From DASWJZ01 sp963814905 (GTDB lineage: Bacteria; Pseudomonadota; Alphaproteobacteria; Rhizobiales; Afifellaceae): a stretch of DNA of 64,000 bases. Below are positions 1-9,648 of this stretch, piece by piece. Location: assembly GCA_963814905.1 (NCBI GenBank), contig CAWFEM010000011.1:186001-250000 (forward strand), in the 5' to 3' direction. Position 1 is the first letter of the stretch. Every line of letters starts with the position of its first letter. A program made the translations under genes and the position numbers. Under the pieces are notes generated by a model that was not told the origin of the DNA, did no database searches, and saw only the letters and a program-made list of their open reading frames with translations.

Positions 1-2
1 GC

Positions 3-860
3 CTCGTCACCACCGGGGCTCCGATCTCGCTCATGATCGAGAACGTCGACCAGCGCTCCAAGGACTATTCGGAGATCCGCGAGAGCTACCGGCCCGGCCA
101 CGCCGACTACACCTACGACGTCAAATACGGCATCCGAGACTATCGCGGCGGCGGACGCTCGTCGGCGCGCGAGACGGCGATGCGCGTCGCGGCCGGCGCG
201 ATCGCGCGCAAGGTCGTGCCCGGCATGAGCGTGCGTGGCGCGCTGGTCAGGGTCGGCGAGATCGCGATCGAGCGTTCGCGCTGGGACTGGAACGCGGTCG
301 ACAACAATCCCTTCTTCTCGCCCGACGCGGAGACCGCGACGAAGTGGGAGGCCTATCTCGACGACATCCGCAAAGCCGGCTCTTCCGTCGGCGCGGTGGT
401 GGAGGTGGTGGCCGAGGGCGTGCCGGCAGGTCTCGGCGCCCCGGTCTACGGCAAGCTCGACCAGGACATCGCCTCCGCGATGATGTCGATCAACGCGGTG
501 AAGGGCGTGGAGATCGGCAACGGCTTTGAAGCTGCGCGCATCCGCGGCGAGGAGAATGCCGACGAGATGCGCATCGGCAATGACGGCAAGCCGGTCTTCC
601 TGTCGAACAATGCCGGCGGCGTGCTCGGCGGCATCTCAAGCGGCCAGCCGGTCGTCTGCCGCTTCGCCGTGAAGCCGACCTCCTCGATCCTCACCCCGGT
701 CAAGGGGATCACGCGGTCGGGCGAGGACATCGACCTCGTCACCAAGGGCCGCCACGACCCCTGCGTCGGCATCCGCGCGGTGCCGGTCGGCGAGGCGATG
801 CTCGCGATCGTTCTGGCCGACCACTATCTGCGCCACCGCGGTCAGATGGGCGCCTCGTGA
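3..860 (+). CDS. aroC: Chorismate synthase, 5' end outside window
   Basis: Chorismate synthase converts 5-enolpyruvylshikimate-3-phosphate to chorismate, the last step of the shikimate pathway, using reduced FMN in the cytosol. The frame is open from base 3 and about 285 residues are visible. The family is usually about 360 residues, so the N-terminus lies upstream of the window. Recognisable signatures are the SSARETAMRVAAGAIARK region, the FLSNNAGGVLGGISSGQP loop and RHDPCVGIRAVPV near the C-terminus. The gene ends 25 bases before the convergent aldo/keto reductase gene. Recognition is firm; only the start is missing. Confidence 0.95.
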   Translation, partial: LVTTGAPISLMIENVDQRSKDYSEIRESYRPGHADYTYDVKYGIRDYRGGGRSSARETAMRVAAGAIARKVVPGMSVRGALVRVGEIAIERSRWDWNAVDNNPFFSPDAETATKWEAYLDDIRKAGSSVGAVVEVVAEGVPAGLGAPVYGKLDQDIASAMMSINAVKGVEIGNGFEAARIRGEENADEMRIGNDGKPVFLSNNAGGVLGGISSGQPVVCRFAVKPTSSILTPVKGITRSGEDIDLVTKGRHDPCVGIRAVPVGEAMLAIVLADHYLRHRGQMGAS

Positions 861-885
861 AGTAGGGTTCGGCGTCGCGCGGTGA

Positions 886-1888
886 CTACGCTTGTGCGCC
901 GCGCTCGCTGTCGAGCATCGCCATCTGCGCCGGGGCGTAACGTTCGCCCGCCGCGGCACCGGGTGGCACAGCCCTCTCGATCGCGGCGAGGTCGACATCG
1001 GTCAGTTTGACGTCGAGCGCGCCGAGCGATTCCTCCAGCCGCTCACGTCGCCGAGCCCCTACCAGCGGCACAATGTCCTCGCCGCGCGCCAGCACCCAGG
1101 CGATGGCGATCTGCGCCGGCGAGACGCCGCGCGCCTCCGCCACGCCCCGCAGCGTCTCGACGAGGGCGAGGTTCTTTTCAAGATTCTCGCCCTGGAAGCG
1201 CGGGTTGTGGGCGCGGAAATCGCTTCTGTCGCGCGCCGCCTTCGACCAGTGGCCGCTGATCAGGCCGCGCGAAAGCACGCCATAGGCGGTGATCCCGATG
1301 CCGAGCGCGCGACAGGTCGGGAGGATCGCGTCCTCGATGCCGCGCGAGATCAGCGAATATTCGATCTGCAGATCGACGACCGGGTGCACGGCGTGGGCGC
1401 GGCGGATCGTCTCGACACCGACCTCCGACAGGCCGACATGGCGGACATGACCGGCTTCGATCAGATCGGCGATGGCGCCGACGGTCTCCTCGATCGGCAC
1501 TTTCGGGTCGAGCCGCGCCGGCCGGTAGATGTCGATGTGATCGACGCCCAGGCGCTTCAGGCTGTAGGAGAGGAAGTTCTTCACCGCGGCGGGCCGCGCG
1601 TCGTAGCCGAGCCAGGCTGAGTCCGGATCGCGCAAGCGCGCCGAACTTGACGCTGATCAGGGCTTCGTCGCGGCGGCCCTTGAGCGCCTCGCCGATCAGC
1701 ATCTCGTTGTGGCCCATGCCGTAGAAATCGCCGGTGTCGAGGAGGTTGATGCCCGCGTCGAGCGCGGCGTGGATCGTCGCGAGGCTCTCGGCGCGGTCGG
1801 CCGGACCGTACATGCCCGACATTCCCATGCAGCCCAATCCGAGCGCGGAGACCTTCGGGCCGTTGCGGCCAAGTGAGCGTGTGATCAT
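886..1888 (-). pseudogene. Aldo/keto reductase, interrupted by a single-base frameshift
   Basis: The gene encodes an NADPH-dependent oxidoreductase of the aldo/keto reductase superfamily. The N-terminal part starts at ATG 1888 (MITRSLGRNGPKV) and contains the cofactor barrel start and the catalytic Asp/Tyr region LLDTGDFYGMGHNE. The C-terminal part continues in another frame from about 1640 (RDPDSAWLGYDARP). Joining KFGAL to RDPDSAW needs one extra base near 1638-1645, after which the protein is about 330 residues, normal for the family. Either the gene is inactivated or there is a sequence error. The catalytic Lys lies in SVKFGAL just before the shift. Substrate is unknown. Confidence 0.8.
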
Positions 1889-2022
1889 TGGTCCGCCCTT
1901 CCGCGTTTTGACCGGGAGAGAGATAGAGGCGATCGTCCGTGCGGCAAGGCATATGTTCACAGACCGGCACTTTCGCTTCGACCGCGGCGAGGTGGCGGAT
2001 CGGAGGCTGTCTGACTGTCTTG

Positions 2023-2071
2023 GAGCATGATCTTTTCCGAAAACCGGTGCCCACTTTTCGGGATCATGCTC
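2023..2071. repeat. Dispersed palindromic intergenic repeat
   Basis: The 49-base element is an imperfect palindrome (outer arms GAGCATGATC and GATCATGCTC, inner arms CCGAAAA and TTTTCGG). It sits between the divergent aldo/keto reductase and L,D-transpeptidase genes. The same core appears in degraded form at 9649-9686. From general knowledge this is a common intergenic repeat in Hyphomicrobiales genomes; its function is unknown. Confidence 0.75.
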
Positions 2072-2137
2072 TAAGGTCACGCGAATGCCCGAAAGGCGCG
2101 CAAACGTGCGCGCATTCGGGTTCACGAGGGAGATATC

Positions 2138-3539
2138 GTGCGATTTGCCAACGGCTTGGCATGCCTGCTGCTCTTTCTTGTCGCCGCCTCGCCCCTGGCG
2201 GCATTCGCGCAGACGCAAAGCTTCGAGGAGCTGATCGAGGATACGCTGAAGCGGGACGAAGCGTCACCGCCGCCCGACCAGCCGCCGCTGCCGCAGCAGC
2301 AACAGTTGCCGCAGCAACAATTGCCGCAAGAAGCGCCGCAGCCGCTCGTGTTCCCGCAGGAGCCGCAGCCGGCCGCGCCTGCGCAGGGCCTGCCGCCGCA
2401 ACTCGTGCCGGTCGAGCCCGGCCCGCGCCCCTATACGCCGCCCAAAATAGAGCGCTCGCCCGAGGAAAAGGCCGTGCGCAAAATTACTCCGCCGGCGGGG
2501 TCCCCAGCTGCCGGCTCCGCGGCGGACGCATCGGAGTCCGGCGAGGCTTCGGCGACGAGTGAGGCGGCTCAGGAAGGCGCGCCATCGGCGACGGACGCGA
2601 ATGCCGCGCCGGCTACGGAGCGCACGCGCGAGAGCCTGACCGTCGAGGAGGTGAACGATGCGGCCCTTCCCGCCGAGGTCGTGCCCGTCAAGGGCGCCGA
2701 TCCGCTCGTGTTGAAAGTGCAAGTCCTTCTCGACCGCGCGGGCGCGTCGCCCGGCGCCATCGACGCCTATGCCGGCGGCAATCTGGAGAAGGCGATCGCT
2801 GCGGTTGAGACCGTGCTCGGCCTTCCGATCGATGGAATGCTCGACCAAAAAATCTGGGACGCGCTTGGCGGCGATTCCGCTCCCCCCGTCCTCGTCCAGT
2901 ACACGATCACGCCGGACGATCTGGCCTATCCGTTCCTCGCCGAGATACCGGCCGACTACGCGGAACAATCTCGGCTGCCGAGCCTTGGATATACGAGTTC
3001 CTCTGGAGATGTTCGGCGAGCGGTTCCACATGGATACGAAGCTTCTTGTCGCGCTGAACCCGAACGCCGATTTCCGTCAGGCCGGCACGGCAATCTGGGT
3101 CGCGGCTGTCGACGGAGCGCCGGTCACCGGCAAGGTGACGCGCATCGTGGCGGACAAGACCGAGCGGCAAGTGCGCGCCTACGATGCGCAGAACCGCCTT
3201 ATCGTCGCCTATCCGGCGACCATCGGCAGCGAGGAAAACCCGTCACCGTCCGGCGAGCACCTGGTGAGCGCGGTGGCGCGCGACCCGGTCTACTACTACG
3301 ACCCTGGAAACTTCATTCAGAACGGCAACACGGAGAAGCTTCAGCTGCCGCCGGGTCCAAACAACCCGGTCGGCTCCGTGTGGATCGACCTGACCGAGCC
3401 GAGCTACGGCATTCACGGCACGCCGGAGCCGACGAAGATCGGAAAGACCGCCTCGCATGGCTGCGTGCGGCTGACCAACTGGGACGCCGAAGAGCTTGCC
3501 GGGCTGGTTGAGCCCGGTGTCGTCGTCTCCTTCCAATGA
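2138..3539 (+). pseudogene. L,D-transpeptidase (YkuD), interrupted by an extra T
   Basis: L,D-transpeptidases make 3-3 cross-links in peptidoglycan, or attach proteins to it, in the periplasm. The GTG start at 2138 follows GAGGGAG and gives a signal peptide ending AAFAQ. A Pro/Gln-rich linker (residues about 45-150) and a putative peptidoglycan-binding region (about 175-250) follow. The YkuD domain lies in the other frame and ends with the catalytic SHGCVRLTNWD. The frames join if one T at 2998/2999 is removed (LGYTSP then LEMFGERFHMD). This is a frameshift or a sequence error. The extensin-like gene overlaps its stop codon, which suggests an envelope operon. Confidence 0.85.
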
Positions 3540-4477
3540 ACATTTTTCGTACCGGAGCGCTTTCTCTCGCGTTCCTGGTGCTTGGCAGTGCGTTCCTGTC
3601 GGCCGCGGCCGACGAAGCTGCACGCCTTCCGAAGCCGCGTCCGGCGACAGAGCCTCCTTCGGATGTCGTTGAATGGGCCGATGGCGTGGCGTCGCACTTC
3701 AAGACCGCGGGTAGCGGCGGGACGCCAGAAGCGGATGCTGCGACCGCGATCGAACGCCTGGCCCCGCTGCCGCGTCCCCGTCCGGAGAAATCGCCGGCGC
3801 TTCTGACGATGGTCACGCCGGAGAATGGCGGCCTGGCGCCGGCCCCAGTCCGGCTCGCTTCGGTCGTCTCCGAGGAAAGCGATGCGGAGCTCGCCGCCTG
3901 CCTTTCTGAGTTGCGCGTGCTCGGCGTCGACTTCGAGCTTTTGCCGCCGATCGACACCGATGGCGCGTGCCTGATACCACATCCGCTGGAAGTCAAAGGG
4001 CTCGGGTCCGGCGTGAGGATCGAGCCAAAGACGATCCTGAGCTGCACCGCGACGCGTGCGCTCGCCGAATGGATGAAGGCGATCGTGGCGCCCGCGAGCC
4101 TACGCAGCCTCGGCGCGGGACTTGAGGGCATCCGCCAGGATTCCGCTTATGTCTGCCGAACCCGATACAACGATCCGCACGCCAAGGTCAGCGAGCACGC
4201 GCGCGCCAACGCCATCGACATTGCGTCATTCGAATTCGCGGGGCGAAAGGACGTCGGCGTGGGATCAAACGATCCCGGCTCGCCGGAGGCGCGTTTTGAG
4301 AGCGACGTGCGTAGCGGCGCGTGCAAGTATTTCACGACCGTGCTCGGGCCGGGCTCCAACGCCGCGCATGCGACGCATTTCCACTTCGATCTCGCAAAGC
4401 GCAAGCGCGGCTATCGGCTTTGCGAGCTCGGTTCGCCGATGATCGTCCGCGGGCCGGAAAAGACGACGCGCGAATAG
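3536..4477 (+). CDS. Extensin-like C-terminal domain protein
   Basis: An exported 313-residue protein with an N-terminal signal peptide (ending SAAADE) and a proline/arginine-rich spacer. The extensin-like C-terminal domain spans residues about 115-305. It contains four or more cysteines and the HARANAIDIASF and HFHFDLA segments, which resemble metal-dependent peptidoglycan peptidase folds. It probably acts on or binds the cell wall in the periplasm. Its ATG overlaps the stop of the transpeptidase gene, so the two are probably co-transcribed. Its last 67 bases overlap the convergent gtrA-like gene. Molecular activity is inferred, not known. Confidence 0.85.
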   Translation: MNIFRTGALSLAFLVLGSAFLSAAADEAARLPKPRPATEPPSDVVEWADGVASHFKTAGSGGTPEADAATAIERLAPLPRPRPEKSPALLTMVTPENGGLAPAPVRLASVVSEESDAELAACLSELRVLGVDFELLPPIDTDGACLIPHPLEVKGLGSGVRIEPKTILSCTATRALAEWMKAIVAPASLRSLGAGLEGIRQDSAYVCRTRYNDPHAKVSEHARANAIDIASFEFAGRKDVGVGSNDPGSPEARFESDVRSGACKYFTTVLGPGSNAAHATHFHFDLAKRKRGYRLCELGSPMIVRGPEKTTRE

Positions 4478-4848
4478 CCGGCATAGGAGAAGGCCATCGC
4501 CGAGCCGGCCCCGGCGACGAGCGCGACGATTGGCGGGAGGTCGCGCCACAGGAGCAGCGCCAGCGCATAGACGACGTAGTTCACGCCGGCCGCGAGCGCC
4601 GCGATGGTTGCGTAGCGCACACCCTCTTGCGCCTGGCTGCGGCGGGAGGCGCCGAACGTGAGCGTGCGGTTGAGCCGCCACGTCGTCAGGGTCGCGGCGC
4701 ACATGGAGACGACGCGCGCAGAGAAGGGATCGAGCCCCGCCCCGTAGTGAAGAAGCGACAGCACCAGCGCGTCGACCAGGAACCCGGTCCCGCCGACGAG
4801 CGCGAAGCGGAAGAATTGCGGGGCTTCCGCACGCACGAGCCGAAGCAT
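4411..4848 (-). CDS. GtrA-like membrane protein
   Basis: A 145-residue protein with four hydrophobic segments, typical of the GtrA/DPMS family, which helps flip or handle polyprenyl-linked sugars. Visible family features are the N-terminal FRFALVGGTGFLVDALVL helix and the TWRLNRTLTF loop. I chose ATG 4848 because it lies 2 bases after the stop of the GT2 gene, giving tight translational coupling. The partner glycosyltransferase just upstream is the usual neighbour. The 3' end overlaps the extensin-like gene on the other strand by 67 bases. Confidence 0.88.
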   Translation of the reverse strand: MLRLVRAEAPQFFRFALVGGTGFLVDALVLSLLHYGAGLDPFSARVVSMCAATLTTWRLNRTLTFGASRRSQAQEGVRYATIAALAAGVNYVVYALALLLWRDLPPIVALVAGAGSAMAFSYAGYSRVVFSGPRTIIGEPSSQSR

Positions 4849-4850
4849 GT

Positions 4851-5774
4851 CTACTGGGCTCCGAGGCCGGGAACGGTCAGGAAGAGAATACGCTTCTGCT
4901 CTACGCGAGAGCGGCCGAGCGATTCCAGGATCAGCCCGCAGCCGCCCATGATGAAGCCGGCCACAAACATGCTCATGCCGACGAACGCGTTTGAGAAGGA
5001 GGCAAGCACTTCGCCGTCGAGCTGCGCGGTGAGGATCGGAATCATCATCAGCAGGCCGACGATCCAGAAGACGATCGCGAAGAACGCGAAGAAGGCGAAC
5101 GGCCGTGTCTCCTTGACCAGCATTCCGAGCATCGCCGCCGCGCGCAGGCCCTCGCCGACGCCGGCGGACTTTGCCGCGGGTTTGTGCGGCGTGCCGAATT
5201 CGCCGAGATCGATCTCCGCGACCGGGATCATGAGCTGGTTGGCATGCATGGAAAGCTCGATCTCGACGTTGAAACCGGTGGAGATCGCCGGAAAGCTCTT
5301 CACGAAGCGGCGGGTGAAGGCACGATAGCCGGAGACGATGTCGGTGGAGGCGCCGGTGAAGAAGCGCCGATAGAGCCAATCGAAAGCGTGTTCGGAGAAA
5401 GCGAGCTGCCGTCGCCGCGTGCCGACCACCATGTCGACCCGCTCGGTGACGAGCGCATTGACGAGCGAGGGCGCGTCGGCCGGGTCGTAGCATCCGTCGG
5501 CTTCCGCCAGCACATAGACGTCGGCGTCGATGTCGGCGAACATCCGTCTGACAACGTTGCCTTTCCCGTCCTGCGCCTCGCGATAGACGCGCGCGCCTTC
5601 GCGCGTCGCGGCGCGAGCCGTGTCGTCGGTGGAATTGTTGTCGAAGACGAAGACCCGCGCCGCCGGCAGCGCTTCGCGGAAGCCGCGCACGGTGGCGCCG
5701 ATCGTCTCGGCCTGATTGTGGCATGGAATGAGCACGGCGATGTTCAGGCCGTCCTCGATCGCCGTTGCGCTCAT
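4851..5774 (-). CDS. Membrane-anchored family 2 glycosyltransferase
   Basis: A 307-residue GT2 (GT-A fold) enzyme resembling dolichyl-phosphate or polyprenyl-phosphate sugar synthases. The N-terminal nucleotide-sugar site is VLIPCHNQAETIG, the DNNSTDDT loop is clear, and the metal region reads EADGCYDP, where many relatives have a D-x-D. Two hydrophobic segments lie at about residues 225-250 and 260-290, so it is anchored to the inner membrane. It is followed 2 bases later by the GtrA-like gene, so the pair probably makes and translocates a lipid-linked sugar. The donor sugar is unknown. Confidence 0.88.
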   Translation of the reverse strand: MSATAIEDGLNIAVLIPCHNQAETIGATVRGFREALPAARVFVFDNNSTDDTARAATREGARVYREAQDGKGNVVRRMFADIDADVYVLAEADGCYDPADAPSLVNALVTERVDMVVGTRRRQLAFSEHAFDWLYRRFFTGASTDIVSGYRAFTRRFVKSFPAISTGFNVEIELSMHANQLMIPVAEIDLGEFGTPHKPAAKSAGVGEGLRAAAMLGMLVKETRPFAFFAFFAIVFWIVGLLMMIPILTAQLDGEVLASFSNAFVGMSMFVAGFIMGGCGLILESLGRSRVEQKRILFLTVPGLGAQ

Positions 5775-5917
5775 CGTTTGAACCCCGGATCGTCTCCGGT
5801 CGATCTAGCGCGGCAGGTGTTAACGTCTGGTAAGATTCTCAAGTTTAGAGAACCCCGCGTTCACCTTTGCCACCTAGTGTTAACCGCATCTCTCCCGCGC
5901 CGGACCCGCTACGCATC

Positions 5918-7768
5918 GTGAAAGCCAAAGCAGACACCGTGCCGAACGGAGCCCTGCCTACAGCGGGGGCGAACGAGCCTTCGCTTCCCGCGGTCGTGCT
6001 GATCTGCTGGGCGGCTTTCGCCGTGGCGCTCGTCGCCGCGCGGATACTGCATCCCGGAATGTTCGAAGCGCAGGATCCGGACAGCTTCCTCAGGATCGTG
6101 CAGGTGCGCGATCTGCTGGCCGGGCAGGGCTGGTTCGACCTCGTGCAGCATCGCATGGACCCGCCGGCCGGCGCGCTCCTGCAATGGTCGCGGCTGATCG
6201 ACGCGCCGCTCGCCTTCCTCGTCTTCGTGGGCAATGCAGTGGGGCTGGGCGAGCCCTTCGCGCTGACGCTCTGGCCGACGCTGCTCCTGCTCGCGCTGAT
6301 GGCGAGCGCGGCGGGGGTCGCCGCGTCGCTCGCGGGCCGCACGGCGGCGATTGCGTCGCTCTTTCTCGTGCTCTTCTTCATCGACCCGCTGATCCTCTAT
6401 TTCCCCGGCGACATCGACCACCACAACGCGCAGATCGCGGTGACGCTGGCGACGCTCGCCTTCGCGCTGCGTTTCGGCGCGGGGCCGCTTTATGGATTCC
6501 TCGCAGGCATTAGCTCCGCGCTGACGCTCGCCATAGGGCTGGAGATGATGCCGTATGTCGCGGTGCTGGGCGCGACGATCGCGTTGCGCTTTGCCTGGAA
6601 CGGCGAGAACCGGCGCGCCGTCGCCGCTTATGGCGCGACGCTCGGGATCATGCCGGCCGCGCTTTACGTTCTGAGCGGCTCGCCCGACGCAGCCTGGGTC
6701 TGCGACTCGCTCTCCTGGTCCTTCGCGCTGCCGGCGCTGGTCGCTGGGCTGGGTCTGGCGGCGCTGGCACTTTTCGTCGGCGAGCGGGGGCGCGTTCTCA
6801 GGATCGTCGGGCTCCTTGTCGTTGGCGCGGCGGCGCTCGCCTGGTTCGTCGGCATTACCCCGCAATGTCTCGCCGGGCCCTACGGCCAGCTCTCGCCCGA
6901 CGTGAAGACCGCTTTTCTCGATACGGTCTCCGAGGCGCAGCCGATCTGGGGATATGCGGAGCGCGAATGGGTGGGGGCGGTCGGATCGGTCGGGCCGCTT
7001 CTGATCGCGCTCGCCGTGGCGCTTTGGCGCGCACGGCGCGGCGGTCCATGGCTGCTGCCGGCGGCTCTCCTGTCGCTCGCCGTGGCTCTCTCGTTCTACC
7101 AAGTGCGCACGCTGCCGTTCGCGAGCGCCGTCGCCGTTCCCGTCATCGGCGCCTGGCTTGCGGGGATTCACGCCCGCATGACCAGACGTGGCGGAAGCCG
7201 TCTCCAGCGCGTGTTGCCCGTCGCCGCCGCTTTCATTGTAGCGATCCCCTTCACGTGGCTCCTGATCGGCTGGGGCGGGGAGAAGGCGGTCGCGCTTGCG
7301 ACCAACGGGCGCATCGCGCCGCTAGAGCAGCCGAAGCCCGATCCGGCGCTGGTGAAGGGGCTCTCCACCGCGGAGCGCAATTGTTTCGATCCGCAGAGTG
7401 CGGCCGCCTTCGCCGCAATCCCGCACGGGCTCGTGCTGTCGCCGCTCTTCTACGGCTCTACGGTGCTGAAAATCTCCGACCACGACGTCGTCGCCGGCCC
7501 CTATCATCGGAACGGCCAGGCGATCCTCGATTCCATCAACGCCATGCAGCGCCCGCCCGCCGACGCGAAGGCGATCTTCGACGCACGCAAGGTGGATTAC
7601 GTGGCGATCTGCACGACGTCGCAGGAATCGGCGATCGCCGCCCACAAGGCGCCGGATGGACTGCTCGCCGAGCTTCTGAAGGGCCATGCGCCGGAATGGC
7701 TGCAGCCGGTTCCCCCGCACGAGGGGACGACGCTCAGGGTCTGGCGCGTCGCGAAGCCGCCGTCTTAA
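5918..7768 (+). CDS. Polytopic membrane protein, probable GT-C-type glycosyltransferase
   Basis: A protein of about 616 residues with roughly a dozen hydrophobic helices and a C-terminal soluble domain (about 460-616). The first periplasmic loop holds AQDPDSFLRIVQ and QWSRLIDAP and is followed by DIDHHNAQ. The acidic pair after helix 1 resembles the catalytic DxD-type loop of GT-C enzymes such as STT3 and PMT relatives. I prefer GTG 5918 because the upstream TTG at 5867 lacks a good ribosome site; both are in frame. It is divergent from the GT2/GtrA pair, so it may use a lipid-linked sugar made by them. Acceptor unknown. Confidence 0.7.
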   Translation: MKAKADTVPNGALPTAGANEPSLPAVVLICWAAFAVALVAARILHPGMFEAQDPDSFLRIVQVRDLLAGQGWFDLVQHRMDPPAGALLQWSRLIDAPLAFLVFVGNAVGLGEPFALTLWPTLLLLALMASAAGVAASLAGRTAAIASLFLVLFFIDPLILYFPGDIDHHNAQIAVTLATLAFALRFGAGPLYGFLAGISSALTLAIGLEMMPYVAVLGATIALRFAWNGENRRAVAAYGATLGIMPAALYVLSGSPDAAWVCDSLSWSFALPALVAGLGLAALALFVGERGRVLRIVGLLVVGAAALAWFVGITPQCLAGPYGQLSPDVKTAFLDTVSEAQPIWGYAEREWVGAVGSVGPLLIALAVALWRARRGGPWLLPAALLSLAVALSFYQVRTLPFASAVAVPVIGAWLAGIHARMTRRGGSRLQRVLPVAAAFIVAIPFTWLLIGWGGEKAVALATNGRIAPLEQPKPDPALVKGLSTAERNCFDPQSAAAFAAIPHGLVLSPLFYGSTVLKISDHDVVAGPYHRNGQAILDSINAMQRPPADAKAIFDARKVDYVAICTTSQESAIAAHKAPDGLLAELLKGHAPEWLQPVPPHEGTTLRVWRVAKPPS

Positions 7769-7798
7769 GCCCTTCGCTCCGTCGTGCTATCGTGCGCC

Positions 7799-8815
7799 AT
7801 GCTTCGGCTCTTCATGATTCTAGCGAGCCTTTCCGTGGCGCTCATCGCCGCCGCGCCGGCCGCCGCGGAAACGCCGGCTAAGAAACTCTTCGGCGGGCGG
7901 CCGTTCCCCGCCGCCCTGCCGTCGGAGCCGATCGGCTTTTATAGCCGCGGCTGCCTTGCCGGCGGCGTGCAACTCCCGCCGGACGGGCCCACCTGGCAGG
8001 CGATGCGGCTCTCGCGCAATCGCCAGTGGGGTCTTCCGACGCTGGTCGATTACATCGAAAAGCTTTCGCAGGACGCCGCGAAGCTCGACGGCTGGCCGGG
8101 CCTTCTGATCGGCGACATGTCGCAGCCGCGCGGCGGGCCGATGGTCTCCGGCCATGCCTCGCACCAGATCGGCCTCGACGTGGATATCTGGTTCGTCCCG
8201 ATGCCCGACCGGCGGCTGAGCGAGAAGGAGCGGGAGGAGACCTCCGCGATCGCCGTTGCGAAGGCCGGCCCGCACGACATCTATCCCGACCGCTGGACGC
8301 CGGCGCACGGGCGCTTGTTGCGCCGCGCGGCGCTCGATCCACGCGTGGAGCGCATCTTCGTGGCGCCCGGGATCAAGAAGGAGCTCTGCCGGACGGCGGG
8401 GAGCGACCGTGACTGGCTCAGCAAGCTGCGCCCCTATTATGGGCACGACGACCACTTCCACGTCCGACTTTCCTGCCCACCGGGCACGCCGTGCAAGAAG
8501 CAGTCACCGCCGCCGCCGGGCGACGGTTGCGGCGCGGCGCTCGATTACTGGTACTCGGCCGCGCCCTATAAGCCCGCGCCGAAACCGTCGAAACCCTCAA
8601 AGCCGCCGAAGCAGGTGACGCTGTCCGACCTGCCGCGCGCCTGCACCAATGTGCTGGCGGCGGAGCCGGTGGCGAACGCGCTCACCATGCAGCAGGCCTT
8701 CGCGGTGGAGATGGGTCAGCCGCCGCCGCCGACCCCGGCCGTGCCGGTCGTCGTCAATGCCGCCGGCACGCCGATGATGGAGGCGCGGCTTCCGCGCCCA
8801 AGGCCGGCGGAGTAG
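7799..8815 (+). CDS. mepA: Penicillin-insensitive murein endopeptidase
   Basis: MepA is a periplasmic zinc endopeptidase that cuts D-Ala-meso-DAP cross-links. The ATG at 7799 gives a clear signal peptide (cleavage after APAAAE); a GTG at 7784 is also in frame but less likely. Metal and active-site signatures are SGHASHQIGLDVDIWF and YYGHDDHFHVRLSCP. A proline/lysine-rich segment follows, and the tail of about 60 residues is poorly conserved in my view. At 338 residues it is longer than the E. coli enzyme because of that tail. Confidence 0.92.
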   Translation: MLRLFMILASLSVALIAAAPAAAETPAKKLFGGRPFPAALPSEPIGFYSRGCLAGGVQLPPDGPTWQAMRLSRNRQWGLPTLVDYIEKLSQDAAKLDGWPGLLIGDMSQPRGGPMVSGHASHQIGLDVDIWFVPMPDRRLSEKEREETSAIAVAKAGPHDIYPDRWTPAHGRLLRRAALDPRVERIFVAPGIKKELCRTAGSDRDWLSKLRPYYGHDDHFHVRLSCPPGTPCKKQSPPPPGDGCGAALDYWYSAAPYKPAPKPSKPSKPPKQVTLSDLPRACTNVLAAEPVANALTMQQAFAVEMGQPPPPTPAVPVVVNAAGTPMMEARLPRPRPAE

Positions 8816-8839
8816 CCCGACAGCGAAACCCCGACAATT

Positions 8840-8941
8840 GTCGTCATGCCCGGACTTGTTCCGGGCATCCATTCCGTGACGTTGAGGCTGTTCGCGAGCG
8901 CGCCGGGATGGATTGCCGGGTCGAGCCCGGCAATGACGACA
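8840..8941. repeat. Two-arm GC-rich palindromic repeat
   Basis: About 100 bases with outer arms CGTCATGCCCGGA and TCGAGCCCGGCAATGACG, each arm itself able to fold (CCCGGACTTGTTCCGGG; CCGGGTCGAGCCCGG). It sits between the convergent mepA and msrA genes. This is a widespread alphaproteobacterial intergenic element. It could act as a bidirectional transcription terminator, though no U-tract is present. Confidence 0.8.
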
Positions 8942-8951
8942 CGTTTGGGCG

Positions 8952-9608
8952 CTAAGCCGCCTCTTCCTTGAGGATCGGGCAGGAGATGCCCGTCCCGCCG
9001 AGGCCGCAATAGCCCGCCGGGTTCTTGGCGAGATATTGCTGGTGATAGTCCTCGGCGAAGTAGAACTCCGGCGCCTCGCGGATCTCCGTCGTGATCTCGC
9101 CGCGCGACGTGCCGAGCGCCGCCTGATAGGCGTCGCGCGAGGCTTCCGCCTGCTTCCGCTGCTCGTCGCTGAACACATAGACGGCGGAGCGATATTGCGT
9201 GCCGACGTCGTTGCCCTGGCGCATGCCCTGCGTCGGGTCGTGCGCCTCCCAGAAGCGGCGGAGAAGCTCCGCGTAGGAGACCGCCTTCGGGTCGAAGACG
9301 ACGAGCACGACCTCGGTATGGCCGGTGCGCCCGGAGCAGACCTCCTGATAGGTCGGGTTCTTCGTCTCGCCGCCGGCATAGCCGACCGCGGTCACGAAGA
9401 CCCCCGGCGTCTTCCAGAAGATGCGCTCCGCGCCCCAGAAGCAGCCGAGGCCGAAGACAGCGGTCTCCAAGCCCTCAGGATAGGGCCCCTTGAGCTTCCG
9501 ACCGTTGACGAAATGGGTCTCCGCCGTGGCGATCGGCTCGTCGCGGCCGACGAGCGCCTCGCCGGGGGCGGGGACTGCGAGCTTCTTGGAGAGCATACCG
9601 AAGAGCAT
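8952..9608 (-). CDS. msrA: Peptide-methionine (S)-S-oxide reductase
   Basis: MsrA repairs the S-epimer of methionine sulfoxide in the cytosol. The catalytic motif GCFWGAERIFW is at about residue 52, and YAGGETKNPTYQEVCSGRTGH and the EDYHQQYL signature follow. The 218-residue length is normal. A C-terminal cysteine near CGLGGTGISCP probably provides the resolving thiols for thioredoxin recycling. It stands alone, convergent with mepA. Confidence 0.95.
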   Translation of the reverse strand: MLFGMLSKKLAVPAPGEALVGRDEPIATAETHFVNGRKLKGPYPEGLETAVFGLGCFWGAERIFWKTPGVFVTAVGYAGGETKNPTYQEVCSGRTGHTEVVLVVFDPKAVSYAELLRRFWEAHDPTQGMRQGNDVGTQYRSAVYVFSDEQRKQAEASRDAYQAALGTSRGEITTEIREAPEFYFAEDYHQQYLAKNPAGYCGLGGTGISCPILKEEAA

Positions 9609-9648
9609 GAAAGCCTCCGAGTTGTTGGTGTTGTTCTTGTTTGCGCGT

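Noticed and set aside
8840..8941. Possible structured RNA gene
   Set aside because: It is a dispersed palindromic repeat type seen widely in alphaproteobacteria and lies in a convergent gap without a promoter.
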